From positions 1 to 64,000 of the forward strand of contig CALKJU010000013.1 in assembly GCA_937995535.1 (NCBI GenBank): 64,000 nt of DNA, read 5' to 3'. A program made the position numbers and the translations under genes. Below the pieces are notes generated by a model. It did no database searches and was not told the DNA's origin. It saw only the letters and a program-made list of their open reading frames with translations. Source of the DNA: an uncultured Alphaproteobacteria bacterium. Its GTDB lineage: Bacteria; Pseudomonadota; Alphaproteobacteria; Geminicoccales; Geminicoccaceae. This document shows positions 25,528-34,693 of this stretch, piece after piece (position 1 is the stretch's first letter; each line of letters opens with the position of its first letter).

Positions 25528-26595
25528 GTGCGTGCCCTTGTCGCGTTGCTGCTCGCGCTGCCCCTCACGGCTTGCGACGATCCACCGGGTCCAGTCCCCG
25601 AGGCGGTCCGGCCGGTGCGCGCGGTGCAGGTCGAGCTGCGCGAGGTCGCGCGGCCGGTGGTGCTGAGCGGCACGATCCGCGCCAGCGACGAGGTGGCGCT
25701 GGCTTTTCGCATCGGCGGGCGGCTGATCGAGCGTGCTGTCGACAACGGCGACGTGGTCGAGCCCGGCCAGTTCATCGGCCGGCTGGAGGCGCGGAACGAG
25801 CTCAACATGCTCCGCTCCGCCGAGGCCGGGTTGGTCGCGGCGCAGGCGCAGCTCACCGAAGCGCGCAACAACTACGCTCGGCAGGCGACGCTGCTGGAGC
25901 GCGGCTTCGCCGCGCAGGCAGCCTACGACGCCGCGCGACGCAACCTCGATACGGCCGAGGCGCAGCTCCAGGCCGCCATGGCGCAGGTCCGGTTCGCCGA
26001 GGATCAAGTCCGATTCACCGAACTCTACGCCGACGCCGAGGGTGTCGTCACGGCGATCGGCGCCGAGCCCGGGGAGGTCGTCCAGGCCGGGCAGATGATC
26101 GTCCAGCTCGCCCGCGCCGGCGGCCGCGATGCGGTGTTCGACGTGCCAGCTCAGATCCTCCGTACAGCGCCGAAGGATCCGGAAATCGAAGTGCTCCTCA
26201 CGGAAGATCCAACGATCCGGGCGGTCGGCCGGGTGCGCGAGGTGGCGCCGCAGGCGGACCCCGTCACCCGCACCTTCGAGGTCAAGGTCGGGCTCATCAG
26301 CCCGCCAGCGGAAATGCGGCTCGGCGCCACCGTGACCGGGCGCATGCAGGTCGCACGCGGCGCGGTCATCGAGATCCCCGCGGCCGCGCTGACCCGCGAG
26401 GGAGATCAGCCGGCGGTCTGGGTGATCGACCCCGAAACGATGACCGTCGGGATGCGCCCGGTCGTGGTCGGGCAGTTCAATCCCGCCTCGGTGGTGATCG
26501 CCGAGGGACTGGAGCCCGGTGAGACGGTCGTGACGGCGGGGGCGCAGGCGCTGCGGCCGGGCCAGAAGGTGCGCGTGCTGGGCGCCGATTCGTGA
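25528..26595 (+). CDS. RND efflux periplasmic adaptor (membrane fusion protein)
   Basis: A 355-residue lipoprotein adaptor. After a lipobox (LPLTAC) come the first beta-strand VVLSGTIRASDEV, a lipoyl half-motif, a coiled-coil hairpin (about residues 90-155, rich in AEAQLQAAMAQ) and beta-barrel parts ending VVTAGAQALRPGQKVRVL. It bridges the inner-membrane pump to an outer-membrane channel. GTG 25528 was chosen because AGGAG lies seven bases upstream and yields a short lipoprotein signal. Its stop overlaps the pump gene (GTGA). No outer-membrane factor gene follows, so it probably shares a TolC-type channel. Confidence 0.9.
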   Translation: MRALVALLLALPLTACDDPPGPVPEAVRPVRAVQVELREVARPVVLSGTIRASDEVALAFRIGGRLIERAVDNGDVVEPGQFIGRLEARNELNMLRSAEAGLVAAQAQLTEARNNYARQATLLERGFAAQAAYDAARRNLDTAEAQLQAAMAQVRFAEDQVRFTELYADAEGVVTAIGAEPGEVVQAGQMIVQLARAGGRDAVFDVPAQILRTAPKDPEIEVLLTEDPTIRAVGRVREVAPQADPVTRTFEVKVGLISPPAEMRLGATVTGRMQVARGAVIEIPAAALTREGDQPAVWVIDPETMTVGMRPVVVGQFNPASVVIAEGLEPGETVVTAGAQALRPGQKVRVLGADS

Positions 26596-29500
26596 GGACC
26601 TTCAATCTCTCGGCCTGGGCGCTGCGCAACCGTCCGCTGGTTGTCTACTTCATGCTGGTTGCCGTGCTGGCCGGCGTCTTCGCCTACATCAAGCTCGGCC
26701 GGAACGAGGATCCGCCATTCACCATCCGGACAATGGTCGTGCAGGTGGTGTGGCCGGGCGCCACGCTCGACGAGACCGTACTCCAGGTCACCGAGCGCAT
26801 CGAGCGTAAGCTGCAGGAGATCGAGCCGATCGACGTCCTGCGCAGCTATACCAAGGCCGGGCTCGCCGTGATCTTCGTCGACCTGACAGACGCGCTGCCG
26901 GCGGCGGACATTCCCCTGACTTGGCAGCGTGTGCGCAACGACGTCGGCGATATCTGGCACACCTTGCCACAGGGCGTCGTGGGGCCGTTCTTCAACGACA
27001 GGTTCGGCGATGTCTTCGGCACGATCTACGGCTTCACCGCGGACGGTTTCACTCATCGCGAGCTGCGCGATCATGTCGAGCACATCCGTTCGGAACTGCT
27101 CAAGATCCCCGACGTCTCGATCGTCGAGATCATCGGCGCCCAGGACGAGGTGATCTTCGTCGAGTTCTCGACGCAGGAGCTGGCGACGCTGGGGATCGAC
27201 CGGCGCGAGCTGCTGACCGCGTTGGCGACACAGAACGCGGTCCGCCCGGCCGGCGTGATCCGCACCGGTGAGGAGAACATTTCGATCCGCGTCACCGGGG
27301 CGTTCGGTTCGGAGCAGGACCTGCTCGACATCAACTTCGTCGCCGGTGGGCGGCTGGTGCCACTGAGCGACATCGCCGAGGTTCGCCGCGGCTATTCCGA
27401 CCCGCCGCAGCCGATGTTCCGGGTCAATGGCAAGCCGGCGATCGGCCTGGGCGTCGCCATGCGCGACGGCGGCGATATCCTGGCGCTGGGGCAGAACCTC
27501 CGCCAGCGGATCGCCGAGTTGACCGTCGACCTGCCGGTCGGCATCGAGCCGTTCCTCGTCGCCGACCAGTCGATCGTGGTCGACCAGGCGATCGCCGAGT
27601 TCATGGAATCACTGTGGCAGGCGATCGGCATCATCCTCGCCGTCAGCTTCATCAGCCTCGGCGTCCGCCCGGGGCTGGTCGTCGCCTTCGCCATCCCGCT
27701 CACGCTGGCGGTCGTGTTCAGCCTGATGCAGGTCACGTCGATCGACATGCAGCGGATCTCGCTGGGGGCGCTGATCATCGCGCTGGCGCTGCTGGTCGAC
27801 GACGCGATGACCACGACCGACGCGACGCTCCGCCGGCTCGGCGCCGGTGACGAGAAAGCGGTCGCCGCGCAGTACGCCTTCGACAAATATGCGTTCGCGA
27901 TGCTCGCCGGGACACTCGTGACCATCGCCGGCTTCGTCCCGGTTGGCTTCGCGCAGAGCTCGGCGGGCGAGTACACTTTCTCCCTGTTCGCCGTGGTGAC
28001 GATGGCGCTGCTCGTCTCCTGGCTGGTCGCCGTGCTGTTCACCCCGCTGATGAACGTGCTGATCCTCCGCCCGCCGAAGGACCAGCAGCCGGCGGACGCG
28101 GCGCCGCGCGGTGTCGAAGCGGTCTATCGCCGCTTTCTCATCCTGGCGTTGCGCCTGCGCTGGGTCACGATCGCCGTCACGGTCGGGCTGTTCATCCTGG
28201 CGATCCTGCTGATGCCGCTGATCCCGCGCCAGTTCTTCCCGTCCTCCGACCGGCCCGAGCTGGTTGTCGATCTCACCTTGCCGCAGCAGGCCTCGATCTT
28301 CGCCAGCGAGGCCGTGGTCCAGCGGTTCGACGCCGCGCTCGAGGGTGATCCGGACGTGGCGAGCTGGAGCGCTTATGTCGGCCGCGGCGCGATCCGCTTC
28401 TACCTCCCGCTCGACGTGCAGCTCGCCAACGACTTCTTCTCGCAGGTCGTGATCGTGGCCAAGGACGTGGCGGCGCGCGAACGGCTCCGCGCCCGCCTGG
28501 AGGAGCGGCTGACGCTCGACTTCCCGGAGCTGATCGCGCGGATCTACCCGCTGGAGCTGGGTCCGCCCGTCGGCTGGCCGGTGCAGTATCGCGCCCTCGG
28601 GCCCGACCCCTCGCGGGTGCGCGAGATCGCCTTCGACCTCGCCCAGGTGGTGGCCCGCAGCCCCAAGACCGAGAAGGTTCACTTCGACTGGATCGAGCCG
28701 GCCCGGCAGGTCCGCATCCGCATCGACCAGAACGAGGCACGGCGGCTCGGCCTCAGCTCCGAGGCGCTGGCCGGCGTGCTCAACACGATCATCACCGGTG
28801 CGCCGGTGACCCAGGTTCGCGACGACATCTACCTCGTCGACGTCGTCGTCCGCGCGACCCAGGAACAGCGCGTCTCGTTGACCACCCTGCCGCTGGTCCA
28901 GGTGGCCACGCCGAGCGGGCGTACGGTGCCGCTCAGCCAGTTCGCCACCTTCGAGTATGATCAGGAGCTGCCGCTGCTGTGGCGCCGCGACCGGGTACCG
29001 ACGCTGACCGTGCAGGCGGACGTCGTCCGCGGCCACCTGCCGGAGGCGGTGGTCAATGAACTCGCCCCGGATATCGCCGAGTTCGCCCGCACTTTACCAC
29101 GGGATTACCGCATCGAGACCGGCGGGACGGTCGAGGAGAGCCAGCAGTCGCAGGCCTCGGTGGCCGCGGTGGTGCCAGCCATGCTGCTCATCATGCTGAC
29201 CGTGCTGATGGTTCAGCTGCGCAGCTTCCAGCGGTTGGTGCTGGTCCTGATGGTGGCACCTTTGGGCCTGATCGGGGTGGTTGTGGCGCTACTGCCCTCG
29301 GGCCGACCGCTCGGCTTCGTCGCCATTCTGGGGATGCTCGCCCTGGTCGGCATGATCACCAAGAACACCTTGATCCTGATCGGCCAGATCGAGGACGAGC
29401 GGGCCGCGGGCAAGAGCGTGCGCGAGGCCGTGATCGACGCCTGCACGGTGCGTTTCCGGCCGATCATGCTCACCGCGGTGTCCACCGTGCTGGGAATGAT

Positions 29501-29666
29501 CCCGATCGCCTTCACGGTGTTCTGGGGGCCGATGGCGTTCGCCATCGCCGGCGGCCTGCTCGTCGCCACCCTGCTCACGCTGATCTTCTTCCCCGCGGCC
29601 TACGTCGCTTGGTTCGAGCGCCAGGAGGCCCGTGCCGCGCTTGCGGCCCGAGCGAACTCAGGCTGA
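26592..29666 (+). CDS. RND-family efflux pump permease (AcrB/MdtC-like)
   Basis: A 1024-residue inner-membrane proton antiporter with twelve predicted transmembrane segments: one near the N-terminus, clusters at about 330-470 and 530, and again at about 860-1000. Two large periplasmic loops lie between. The proton-relay pair appears in LVDDAMTTTDAT on TM4. The pump exports hydrophobic compounds or metals' competitors; substrate cannot be read from sequence. The GTG at 26592 overlaps the adaptor stop by four bases. Subgroup features fit the two-gene, TolC-sharing pumps of alphaproteobacteria. Confidence 0.92.
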   Translation: MRTFNLSAWALRNRPLVVYFMLVAVLAGVFAYIKLGRNEDPPFTIRTMVVQVVWPGATLDETVLQVTERIERKLQEIEPIDVLRSYTKAGLAVIFVDLTDALPAADIPLTWQRVRNDVGDIWHTLPQGVVGPFFNDRFGDVFGTIYGFTADGFTHRELRDHVEHIRSELLKIPDVSIVEIIGAQDEVIFVEFSTQELATLGIDRRELLTALATQNAVRPAGVIRTGEENISIRVTGAFGSEQDLLDINFVAGGRLVPLSDIAEVRRGYSDPPQPMFRVNGKPAIGLGVAMRDGGDILALGQNLRQRIAELTVDLPVGIEPFLVADQSIVVDQAIAEFMESLWQAIGIILAVSFISLGVRPGLVVAFAIPLTLAVVFSLMQVTSIDMQRISLGALIIALALLVDDAMTTTDATLRRLGAGDEKAVAAQYAFDKYAFAMLAGTLVTIAGFVPVGFAQSSAGEYTFSLFAVVTMALLVSWLVAVLFTPLMNVLILRPPKDQQPADAAPRGVEAVYRRFLILALRLRWVTIAVTVGLFILAILLMPLIPRQFFPSSDRPELVVDLTLPQQASIFASEAVVQRFDAALEGDPDVASWSAYVGRGAIRFYLPLDVQLANDFFSQVVIVAKDVAARERLRARLEERLTLDFPELIARIYPLELGPPVGWPVQYRALGPDPSRVREIAFDLAQVVARSPKTEKVHFDWIEPARQVRIRIDQNEARRLGLSSEALAGVLNTIITGAPVTQVRDDIYLVDVVVRATQEQRVSLTTLPLVQVATPSGRTVPLSQFATFEYDQELPLLWRRDRVPTLTVQADVVRGHLPEAVVNELAPDIAEFARTLPRDYRIETGGTVEESQQSQASVAAVVPAMLLIMLTVLMVQLRSFQRLVLVLMVAPLGLIGVVVALLPSGRPLGFVAILGMLALVGMITKNTLILIGQIEDERAAGKSVREAVIDACTVRFRPIMLTAVSTVLGMIPIAFTVFWGPMAFAIAGGLLVATLLTLIFFPAAYVAWFERQEARAALAARANSG

Positions 29667-29734
29667 CATGCGGGCGCGAGCTTGACCGCTGCGAGGGGTG
29701 TCGCGTGACCCTCAGGGGCGATGGCGGGCCCGGC

Positions 29735-30256
29735 CTAGTGACCGCGCAGGAACCACGCCAAGGCAAAGATCACCGCGGCGACCCCGAGACCCAGCGAGAG
29801 CATGTCGCGCTCCACGCCCCAGGAGAACACCTGTTCGAGAAACAGCACGCCGAGCAGGACGATGACGATCCCTGCGAGCCGATTCTTCAGCTCGTCGAAA
29901 TCCTGGGCGACCAGCCAGCGCGGTACCGGTAGCTCGCGGTCGACGAGCAAGCCGTAGAGGCCGATCGCGATCACCTGCATGATGCTGGCGAGCAGGACCA
30001 GATCGACGAGCTTGATCGCCGGCAGGAACAGCTCGCGGGCGGACAGGCCCTGGCTCCCGGGCAGGAGGAGCTTGACGATCTCGACCAGCGTCTCGATGGC
30101 GCCGAGCAGGATGATCGTCGCCGAGGCAAGGAGCAGCGCCGCGACTCCGATCAGCGTGACGACCTTGAGCGCACCGGCGACGAGCCCAGCGGTATGCAAC
30201 CGGGCCGGCGGCGCCGCGGGGTCCCCTCCCGGCGATCCGCCGGCAGGTTCGGTCAC
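29735..30256 (-). CDS. YqhA/UPF0114 family membrane protein
   Basis: A 173-residue integral membrane protein with about three to four hydrophobic helices (ALKVVTLIGVAALLLASATI, IKLVDLVLLASIMQVIAIGL, LAGIVIVLLGVLFLE and a final AVIFALAWFLRGH). The conserved segment DLVLLASIMQVIAIGLYGL and the basic/acidic stretch DELKNRLA match the YqhA family, whose function is unknown. GTG 30256 is chosen since upstream residues are a low-complexity extension. It faces the pump gene tail-to-tail across 68 bases and is divergent from the patatin gene. Confidence 0.75.
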   Translation of the reverse strand: MTEPAGGSPGGDPAAPPARLHTAGLVAGALKVVTLIGVAALLLASATIILLGAIETLVEIVKLLLPGSQGLSARELFLPAIKLVDLVLLASIMQVIAIGLYGLLVDRELPVPRWLVAQDFDELKNRLAGIVIVLLGVLFLEQVFSWGVERDMLSLGLGVAAVIFALAWFLRGH

Positions 30257-30507
30257 GCGTGTAGCTCGCGGCGCGTGGGCTGGCGCATGGCGGGATACCT
30301 CTCGCCCAACCCGTCGGGCGGCGCAAGCGGGGCAGGGACCGCCCACCGGCTGGAGCCCGCGCGCCCAATGGTCGCGTCGAGCGGTTGGCGGTTGGACAAC
30401 CTCCTGGCGCATGGGAAGAGGACATGCGGCCGAGCTCGGCCACGCGGGCGATGCCGCGCCCAGCGCCGCACGACCACCGGCCGAGTGCGCAATGGGAGCC
30501 ACCACAC

Positions 30508-31614
30508 GTGAGTGAGCCAGCGAGCAAACAGGCCGGTGCGCGGGCCCGCCGGCCGAGCCCCACGGCCACGCCGGCCGAGGCGTCGGCAACGCTGCCCCCG
30601 GCCCGCCTGCCGGTCGACCTCGCCCTGCAGGGCGGCGGCTCGCACGGCGCGTTCACCTGGGGGGTGCTCGATCGCCTGCTCGAGGAGGACGAGCGTCTGC
30701 TGATCGAGGCGATCTCGGGCACCTCGGCTGGGGCGATGAACGCCGCCGTGCTGGCCTCGGGGTTCGCCACTGGTGGGGTGGCCGGGGCGCGCGTTGCGCT
30801 CGAGCGGTTCTGGCGCTCGGTCTCGCGGGCGGCGATGCTGAGCCCGCTGCAACGCGGCCCGATCGACATCCTGCTGGGCCGCTGGACACTCGACTCCTCG
30901 CCAGCGTTCATCGCCATGGACCTCGCGAGCCGGCTGGTCTCGCCCTACGACCTCAATCCTGGCGGCTTCAACCCGCTGGGCGACATTCTCGCGCACAGCA
31001 TCGACTTCGAGCGGCTCGGTGCCTCGCCGATCAAGGTGTTCGTCACGGCGACGAATGTCCGCACCGGCCGCGGGCGAGTGTTCCGCAACGCCGACATCAC
31101 GCCTGACGTGCTGCTCGCCTCGGCCTGTCTGCCGTTCATGTTCCAGGCCATCGAGATCGACGGGGAGCCTTACTGGGACGGTGGCTACTCGGGCAATCCG
31201 ACGCTCACGCCGCTGATGCGCGAGAGCGAGGCCAACGACATGATCCTCGTCGCGATCAACCCGGTGGAGCGGCCGGGGATCCCGCGCTCAGCGCGCGACA
31301 TCCTCAATCGGCTCAACGAGATTTCGTTCAATTCCGTGTTGATCAAGGAGCTGCGGATGATGGCGCTGCTCCGCCGGGTGATCGAGCCGGGCGACGTCGA
31401 GAGCAAGCGCTGGGCGCAGCCGCGGATGCATCTGATCGCCAGCCCGCTGATGGTCGAGCTCGGCTACTCCTCGAAGCTCAACGCCGAGTGGGCCTTCCTC
31501 GAGATGCTCCGCGACGAGGGCCGACGCGCGGCGGACGAGTTTCTGAGCACCAAGGGTGACAATCTCGGCAAGCGGCATTCGATCGACATCGACGTGCTGC
31601 TGGACGGCGTCTGA
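30508..31614 (+). CDS. Patatin-like phospholipase
   Basis: A 368-residue patatin-fold acyl hydrolase. Residues about 35-45 hold the oxyanion loop QGGGSHGAF, then the nucleophile serine elbow SGTSAGAMNA and the dyad aspartate in WDGGYSGNP. Bacterial patatins hydrolyse phospholipids or neutral acyl esters. Starting at GTG 30508 leaves a short disordered N-terminus; an ATG at 30424 would add 28 residues with no clear signal. The gene ends five bases before a GntP permease. In my recollection such patatins often sit beside 3-hydroxybutyrate dehydrogenase genes in alphaproteobacteria; none is seen here. Confidence 0.85.
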   Translation: MSEPASKQAGARARRPSPTATPAEASATLPPARLPVDLALQGGGSHGAFTWGVLDRLLEEDERLLIEAISGTSAGAMNAAVLASGFATGGVAGARVALERFWRSVSRAAMLSPLQRGPIDILLGRWTLDSSPAFIAMDLASRLVSPYDLNPGGFNPLGDILAHSIDFERLGASPIKVFVTATNVRTGRGRVFRNADITPDVLLASACLPFMFQAIEIDGEPYWDGGYSGNPTLTPLMRESEANDMILVAINPVERPGIPRSARDILNRLNEISFNSVLIKELRMMALLRRVIEPGDVESKRWAQPRMHLIASPLMVELGYSSKLNAEWAFLEMLRDEGRRAADEFLSTKGDNLGKRHSIDIDVLLDGV

Positions 31615-31618
31615 GCCG

Positions 31619-33073
31619 ATGGGGCTCCTCGGGATCCTCGTCGGCCTCGGCCTGCTGATCGCGCTCGCCTACCGCGGCTGGACCATCCTGCTGCTGGCAC
31701 CGCTCGGCGCGCTGATCGCCGCCGCGGCCGCGCGTGAGCCGCTGCTCGCCCACTGGACCCAGACCTTCATGGTCAGCGGTGGCGGCTTCTTCGCGCAGTT
31801 CTTCCCACTCTTCCTGCTCGGCGCGGTGTTCGGCAAGCTGATGGACGACACCGGCTCGGTCCGCTCGATCGCCGACTACATGTCCGATCGCCTCGGGCCG
31901 AGCCGGGCGATCCTCGCGGTCGTGCTGGCCGGCGCGGCGGTGACCTATGGCGGGGTCAGCCTGTTCGTCGCCTTCTTCGTCATCGTGCCGATGGCGCAGG
32001 CGCTGTTCCGCGCCGCCGACATCCCGCACCGGCTGATCCCGGCGGCCGTGGCGCTCGGCACCTCGACCTTCACGATGTCGGCGATGCCGGGCACGCCGGC
32101 GATCCAGAACGCGATCCCGATGCCGTTCTTCGGCACCACGCCGTTCGCTGCGCCCGGCCTCGGAATCATCGCCTCGGTGGTCATGCTGCTGCTTGGGCTG
32201 TGGTGGCTGCAGGCGCGCGCCGGCGCCGCCCGCCGGGCCGGCGAGGGCTATGGCCACGACGCCCCGGGAGCGCACGAGACGGCGGCGGCGGATCCGCTGG
32301 TCCGCGAGCGCGCGACGACCGCGCGCGAGTTCGACCCGGCTGAGATTGGCCACGGCGAGCACAGCCGGGAGCTGCCGCCGATCGCCATCGCGGCGTTGCC
32401 GCTGGTCCTCGTCGTGGTCGTCAACTTCGCCATGGTGATGCTCATCCTGCCGGCGCTCGACACCGCGTTCCTGGCCGAGGAGCGGTGGGGCGGCACGTCG
32501 CTCTCGGCGGTCGGCGGGGTCTGGGCGGTGGTCACGGCGCTAGCGGCGGCGATCCTCGTCCTGCTCGCGGTGAGCGGCTGGCGGCTGCCCTCGCCGCGGG
32601 CGACGATCGACGCCGGCGCCAACGCCTCGGTCCTGCCGGCGGTCAGCGTCGCGAGCCTGGTCGGCTTCGGCGCGGTGGTCGCGGCGATGCCGGCGTTCGA
32701 GCTGGTCCGCGACTGGGTCCTGTCGATCGAGGGCGGGCCGCTCGTCTCGCTCGCGCTCGCCACCAACGTGCTGGCGGCGCTGACCGGCTCCGCCTCGGGC
32801 GGGCTGACCATCGCGCTCGACGCGCTGGGTGCCACCTATCTGCAGATCGCAGCCGAGACCGGCATCGATCCGGCGCTGATGCACCGCGTCGCGGTCATCG
32901 GCGCCGGCACGCTCGACAGCCTGCCGCACAACGGTGCCGTGGTCACGCTGCTCGCCGTGGCCGGCTCGACCCACGGCAAGAGCTATCTCGACCTGTTCAT
33001 GGCCGCGGTGGTCAGCGCCCTGGTCGCGCTGGTGGTGGTGATCGCGCTGGGCACGCTGTTCGGCTCGTTCTGA
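31619..33073 (+). CDS. GntP-family permease
   Basis: A 484-residue inner-membrane transporter with about twelve hydrophobic segments beginning MGLLGILVGLGLLIALAYRGW. Conserved loops include GGFFAQFFPLFLLGAVFGKLM, TPAIQNAIP and the C-terminal GTLDSLPHNGAV. GntP family members import gluconate and other hydroxy acids by proton symport. Position directly after the patatin suggests an organic-acid or acyl-derived substrate such as 3-hydroxybutyrate, which is inference only. The ATG at 31619 lies five bases after the patatin stop. Confidence 0.85.
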   Translation: MGLLGILVGLGLLIALAYRGWTILLLAPLGALIAAAAAREPLLAHWTQTFMVSGGGFFAQFFPLFLLGAVFGKLMDDTGSVRSIADYMSDRLGPSRAILAVVLAGAAVTYGGVSLFVAFFVIVPMAQALFRAADIPHRLIPAAVALGTSTFTMSAMPGTPAIQNAIPMPFFGTTPFAAPGLGIIASVVMLLLGLWWLQARAGAARRAGEGYGHDAPGAHETAAADPLVRERATTAREFDPAEIGHGEHSRELPPIAIAALPLVLVVVVNFAMVMLILPALDTAFLAEERWGGTSLSAVGGVWAVVTALAAAILVLLAVSGWRLPSPRATIDAGANASVLPAVSVASLVGFGAVVAAMPAFELVRDWVLSIEGGPLVSLALATNVLAALTGSASGGLTIALDALGATYLQIAAETGIDPALMHRVAVIGAGTLDSLPHNGAVVTLLAVAGSTHGKSYLDLFMAAVVSALVALVVVIALGTLFGSF

Positions 33074-33079
33074 GCCTCG

Positions 33080-33290
33080 GCGAGCCTTCTGGTAGAGGGC
33101 GAACGCCATCCGCGCGGCGTGGGGCCCGCCCCCGTGGCGCAGGGCGAGGCCGGGCAGCGGCCGCGCCTTCAGCCCGGACAGGCAGCCGGCCGGGATGACG
33201 CCGCGCTCGACCAGGTCGATCTCGCCACCGGGATAGCCGTAGGTCCGGGTGAACACCGGACCGGTCATCGCCCGCGACGGCCGAGTTGAA
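33080..33290 (-). pseudogene. C-terminal remnant of an L-asparaginase
   Basis: In one minus-strand frame this stretch reads AMTGPVFTRTYGYPGGEIDL, then ERGVIPAGCLSGLKARPLPG and ALYQKARRG. That is the closing segment of bacterial asparaginase/glutaminase (Y-G-x-P-G-x-E-x-D-L, then IPAG and KAR). No threonine active-site motif or N-terminal domain is found upstream, and the frame runs out of asparaginase-like sequence after about 70 residues, then on into the reverse of the permease gene without a stop. It is a truncated relic. Confidence 0.6.
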
Positions 33291-33748
33291 TGGCAGGCCG
33301 GTCGCATTCGCACCCAGCCACGCACGGCGACCAAGTTGACGCCGAACAGACCGGAGTCGCATCGCTCGAGCGCCGGAAAGACGGTCGAGGCTGCGCCCTC
33401 GTCGTCGGCCTTGAACTCGCCGGGACGGCGCGAAGCAGCACGCGAACCAAGCCGGGTGTCGGGAGACGACCTGTCGAGACGGCATCGGCAAGGGCCGTCC
33501 CGCCGAGGTCAGGCGGCGACCGCGCGCGTCGAGCTGCTGGCAACGGCCCCAGCAACGAAGTGACGGGCGACCAGCTGTCCAGCCGATACCAAGGAACGAT
33601 CGCAGATTCGATCGTGCAACGCGGCGCGTCAGCGAGCCGTCATGAAGCTGCCCGCTCCGTACGGCCGTCAAAACTCTGGCGACACTCTGCTGGCGTGCCG
33701 GTAAGAGACCGCCTCGGGGCCGAGCGAGCGAGCAACCGGAGCGGCGCC

Positions 33749-34693
33749 ATGGTGGCGATGTATCGATCCATCTGGCGCGTCAGCGGCCGCCGGCAGATCC
33801 TGCTGATCCTGCTCGCGGTCATGGTGGCCGCGCTCGCCGCGGCGCCGTTCAAATTCCAGCAGCTCGTCATCAATGCGCTGATCGAGGGGACGGATCGCTA
33901 TCGCCTCGTCTGGCTCTGCGCCGGCTTTCTCGGCGTGGTGCTGCTCAGCGCCGGGCTGAAATTCCTGCTCGGCCTGAGCGTGGCGACGGTCGGCGAGGGG
34001 GTCGTGCTGCGGATTCGCGAGCGCCTCTACCGCAATGCCGTCCGGGCGCCGGGCGACGGCGCGGAGCGGCGCTCGGGCGCGGGCTCGCTGCTCACCATGC
34101 TCAGCGCGGAGGCCGAGGCGGTCGGAGCCTTCGTCGGCGGCGCGATCGCCATGCCGCTGGTCCAGCTCGGCACGCTGGTCAGTGTGGTCGCGTTCATCGC
34201 CGCCAACCAGCCGCGCCTCGGACTCCTCGTGGCCGCCGTGATCCTCCCCCAGGCCATGATCGTGGTGGCGCTGCAGCGGCGCATCAACCGCCAGGTCCGC
34301 GAACGGGTCCAGGCGCTACGCGACGCGTCGGGCCGGATCTCGGCTGGCGACCTGAGCGAGTGGGACGCCGCGGTCGGCGCGGACTTCCGCCGGGCCTACG
34401 CGGCGCGGCGGCGCTCGTTCGTCCTCAAGCAGGGTTCGAAGCTGGCGCTCGGCGCCATCTCGGCCGTCGGCGCCGCGCTGATCCTGCTTGTCGGCGGGAA
34501 CCTCGTGCTCGACGGCCGCAGCGACGTCGGCATCGTCGTCGCGAGCCTCACCGGCCTCGCCCGGATCCAGGCGCCGTGGCGTGAGTTCGTGGCGTTCTTT
34601 CGCAGCCTCGGCGCGGTGCGGGTACAGTACGAGATGCTGCAGCCGGCGCTCTATGGCATCGAGGCCGAGCGATCGGCGTCGCGGCCGAGGTGA
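33749..34693 (+). CDS. ABC-transporter transmembrane domain protein lacking the ATPase domain
   Basis: A 314-residue membrane protein with the type-1 exporter transmembrane fold: hydrophobic segments at about 13-35, 50-75, 120-145, 150-170 and 235-255, with the coupling loop VLRIRERLYRNAV. Normal exporters of this class continue into a nucleotide-binding domain with Walker motifs; here the chain ends in ALYGIEAERSASRPR with none. A half-transporter working with a separate ATPase is possible, but no partner is near, so a truncated gene is equally likely. It overlaps the 3' end of the opposing AI-2E gene by 43 bases. The ATG at 33749 has GGAG upstream. Confidence 0.65.
   Translation: MVAMYRSIWRVSGRRQILLILLAVMVAALAAAPFKFQQLVINALIEGTDRYRLVWLCAGFLGVVLLSAGLKFLLGLSVATVGEGVVLRIRERLYRNAVRAPGDGAERRSGAGSLLTMLSAEAEAVGAFVGGAIAMPLVQLGTLVSVVAFIAANQPRLGLLVAAVILPQAMIVVALQRRINRQVRERVQALRDASGRISAGDLSEWDAAVGADFRRAYAARRRSFVLKQGSKLALGAISAVGAALILLVGGNLVLDGRSDVGIVVASLTGLARIQAPWREFVAFFRSLGAVRVQYEMLQPALYGIEAERSASRPR

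Noticed and set aside
30385-30507. N-terminal extension of the patatin gene
   Set aside because: Starts at 30385 or 30424 are possible, but the added residues show no domain or signal and GTG 30508 has a usable ribosome site.
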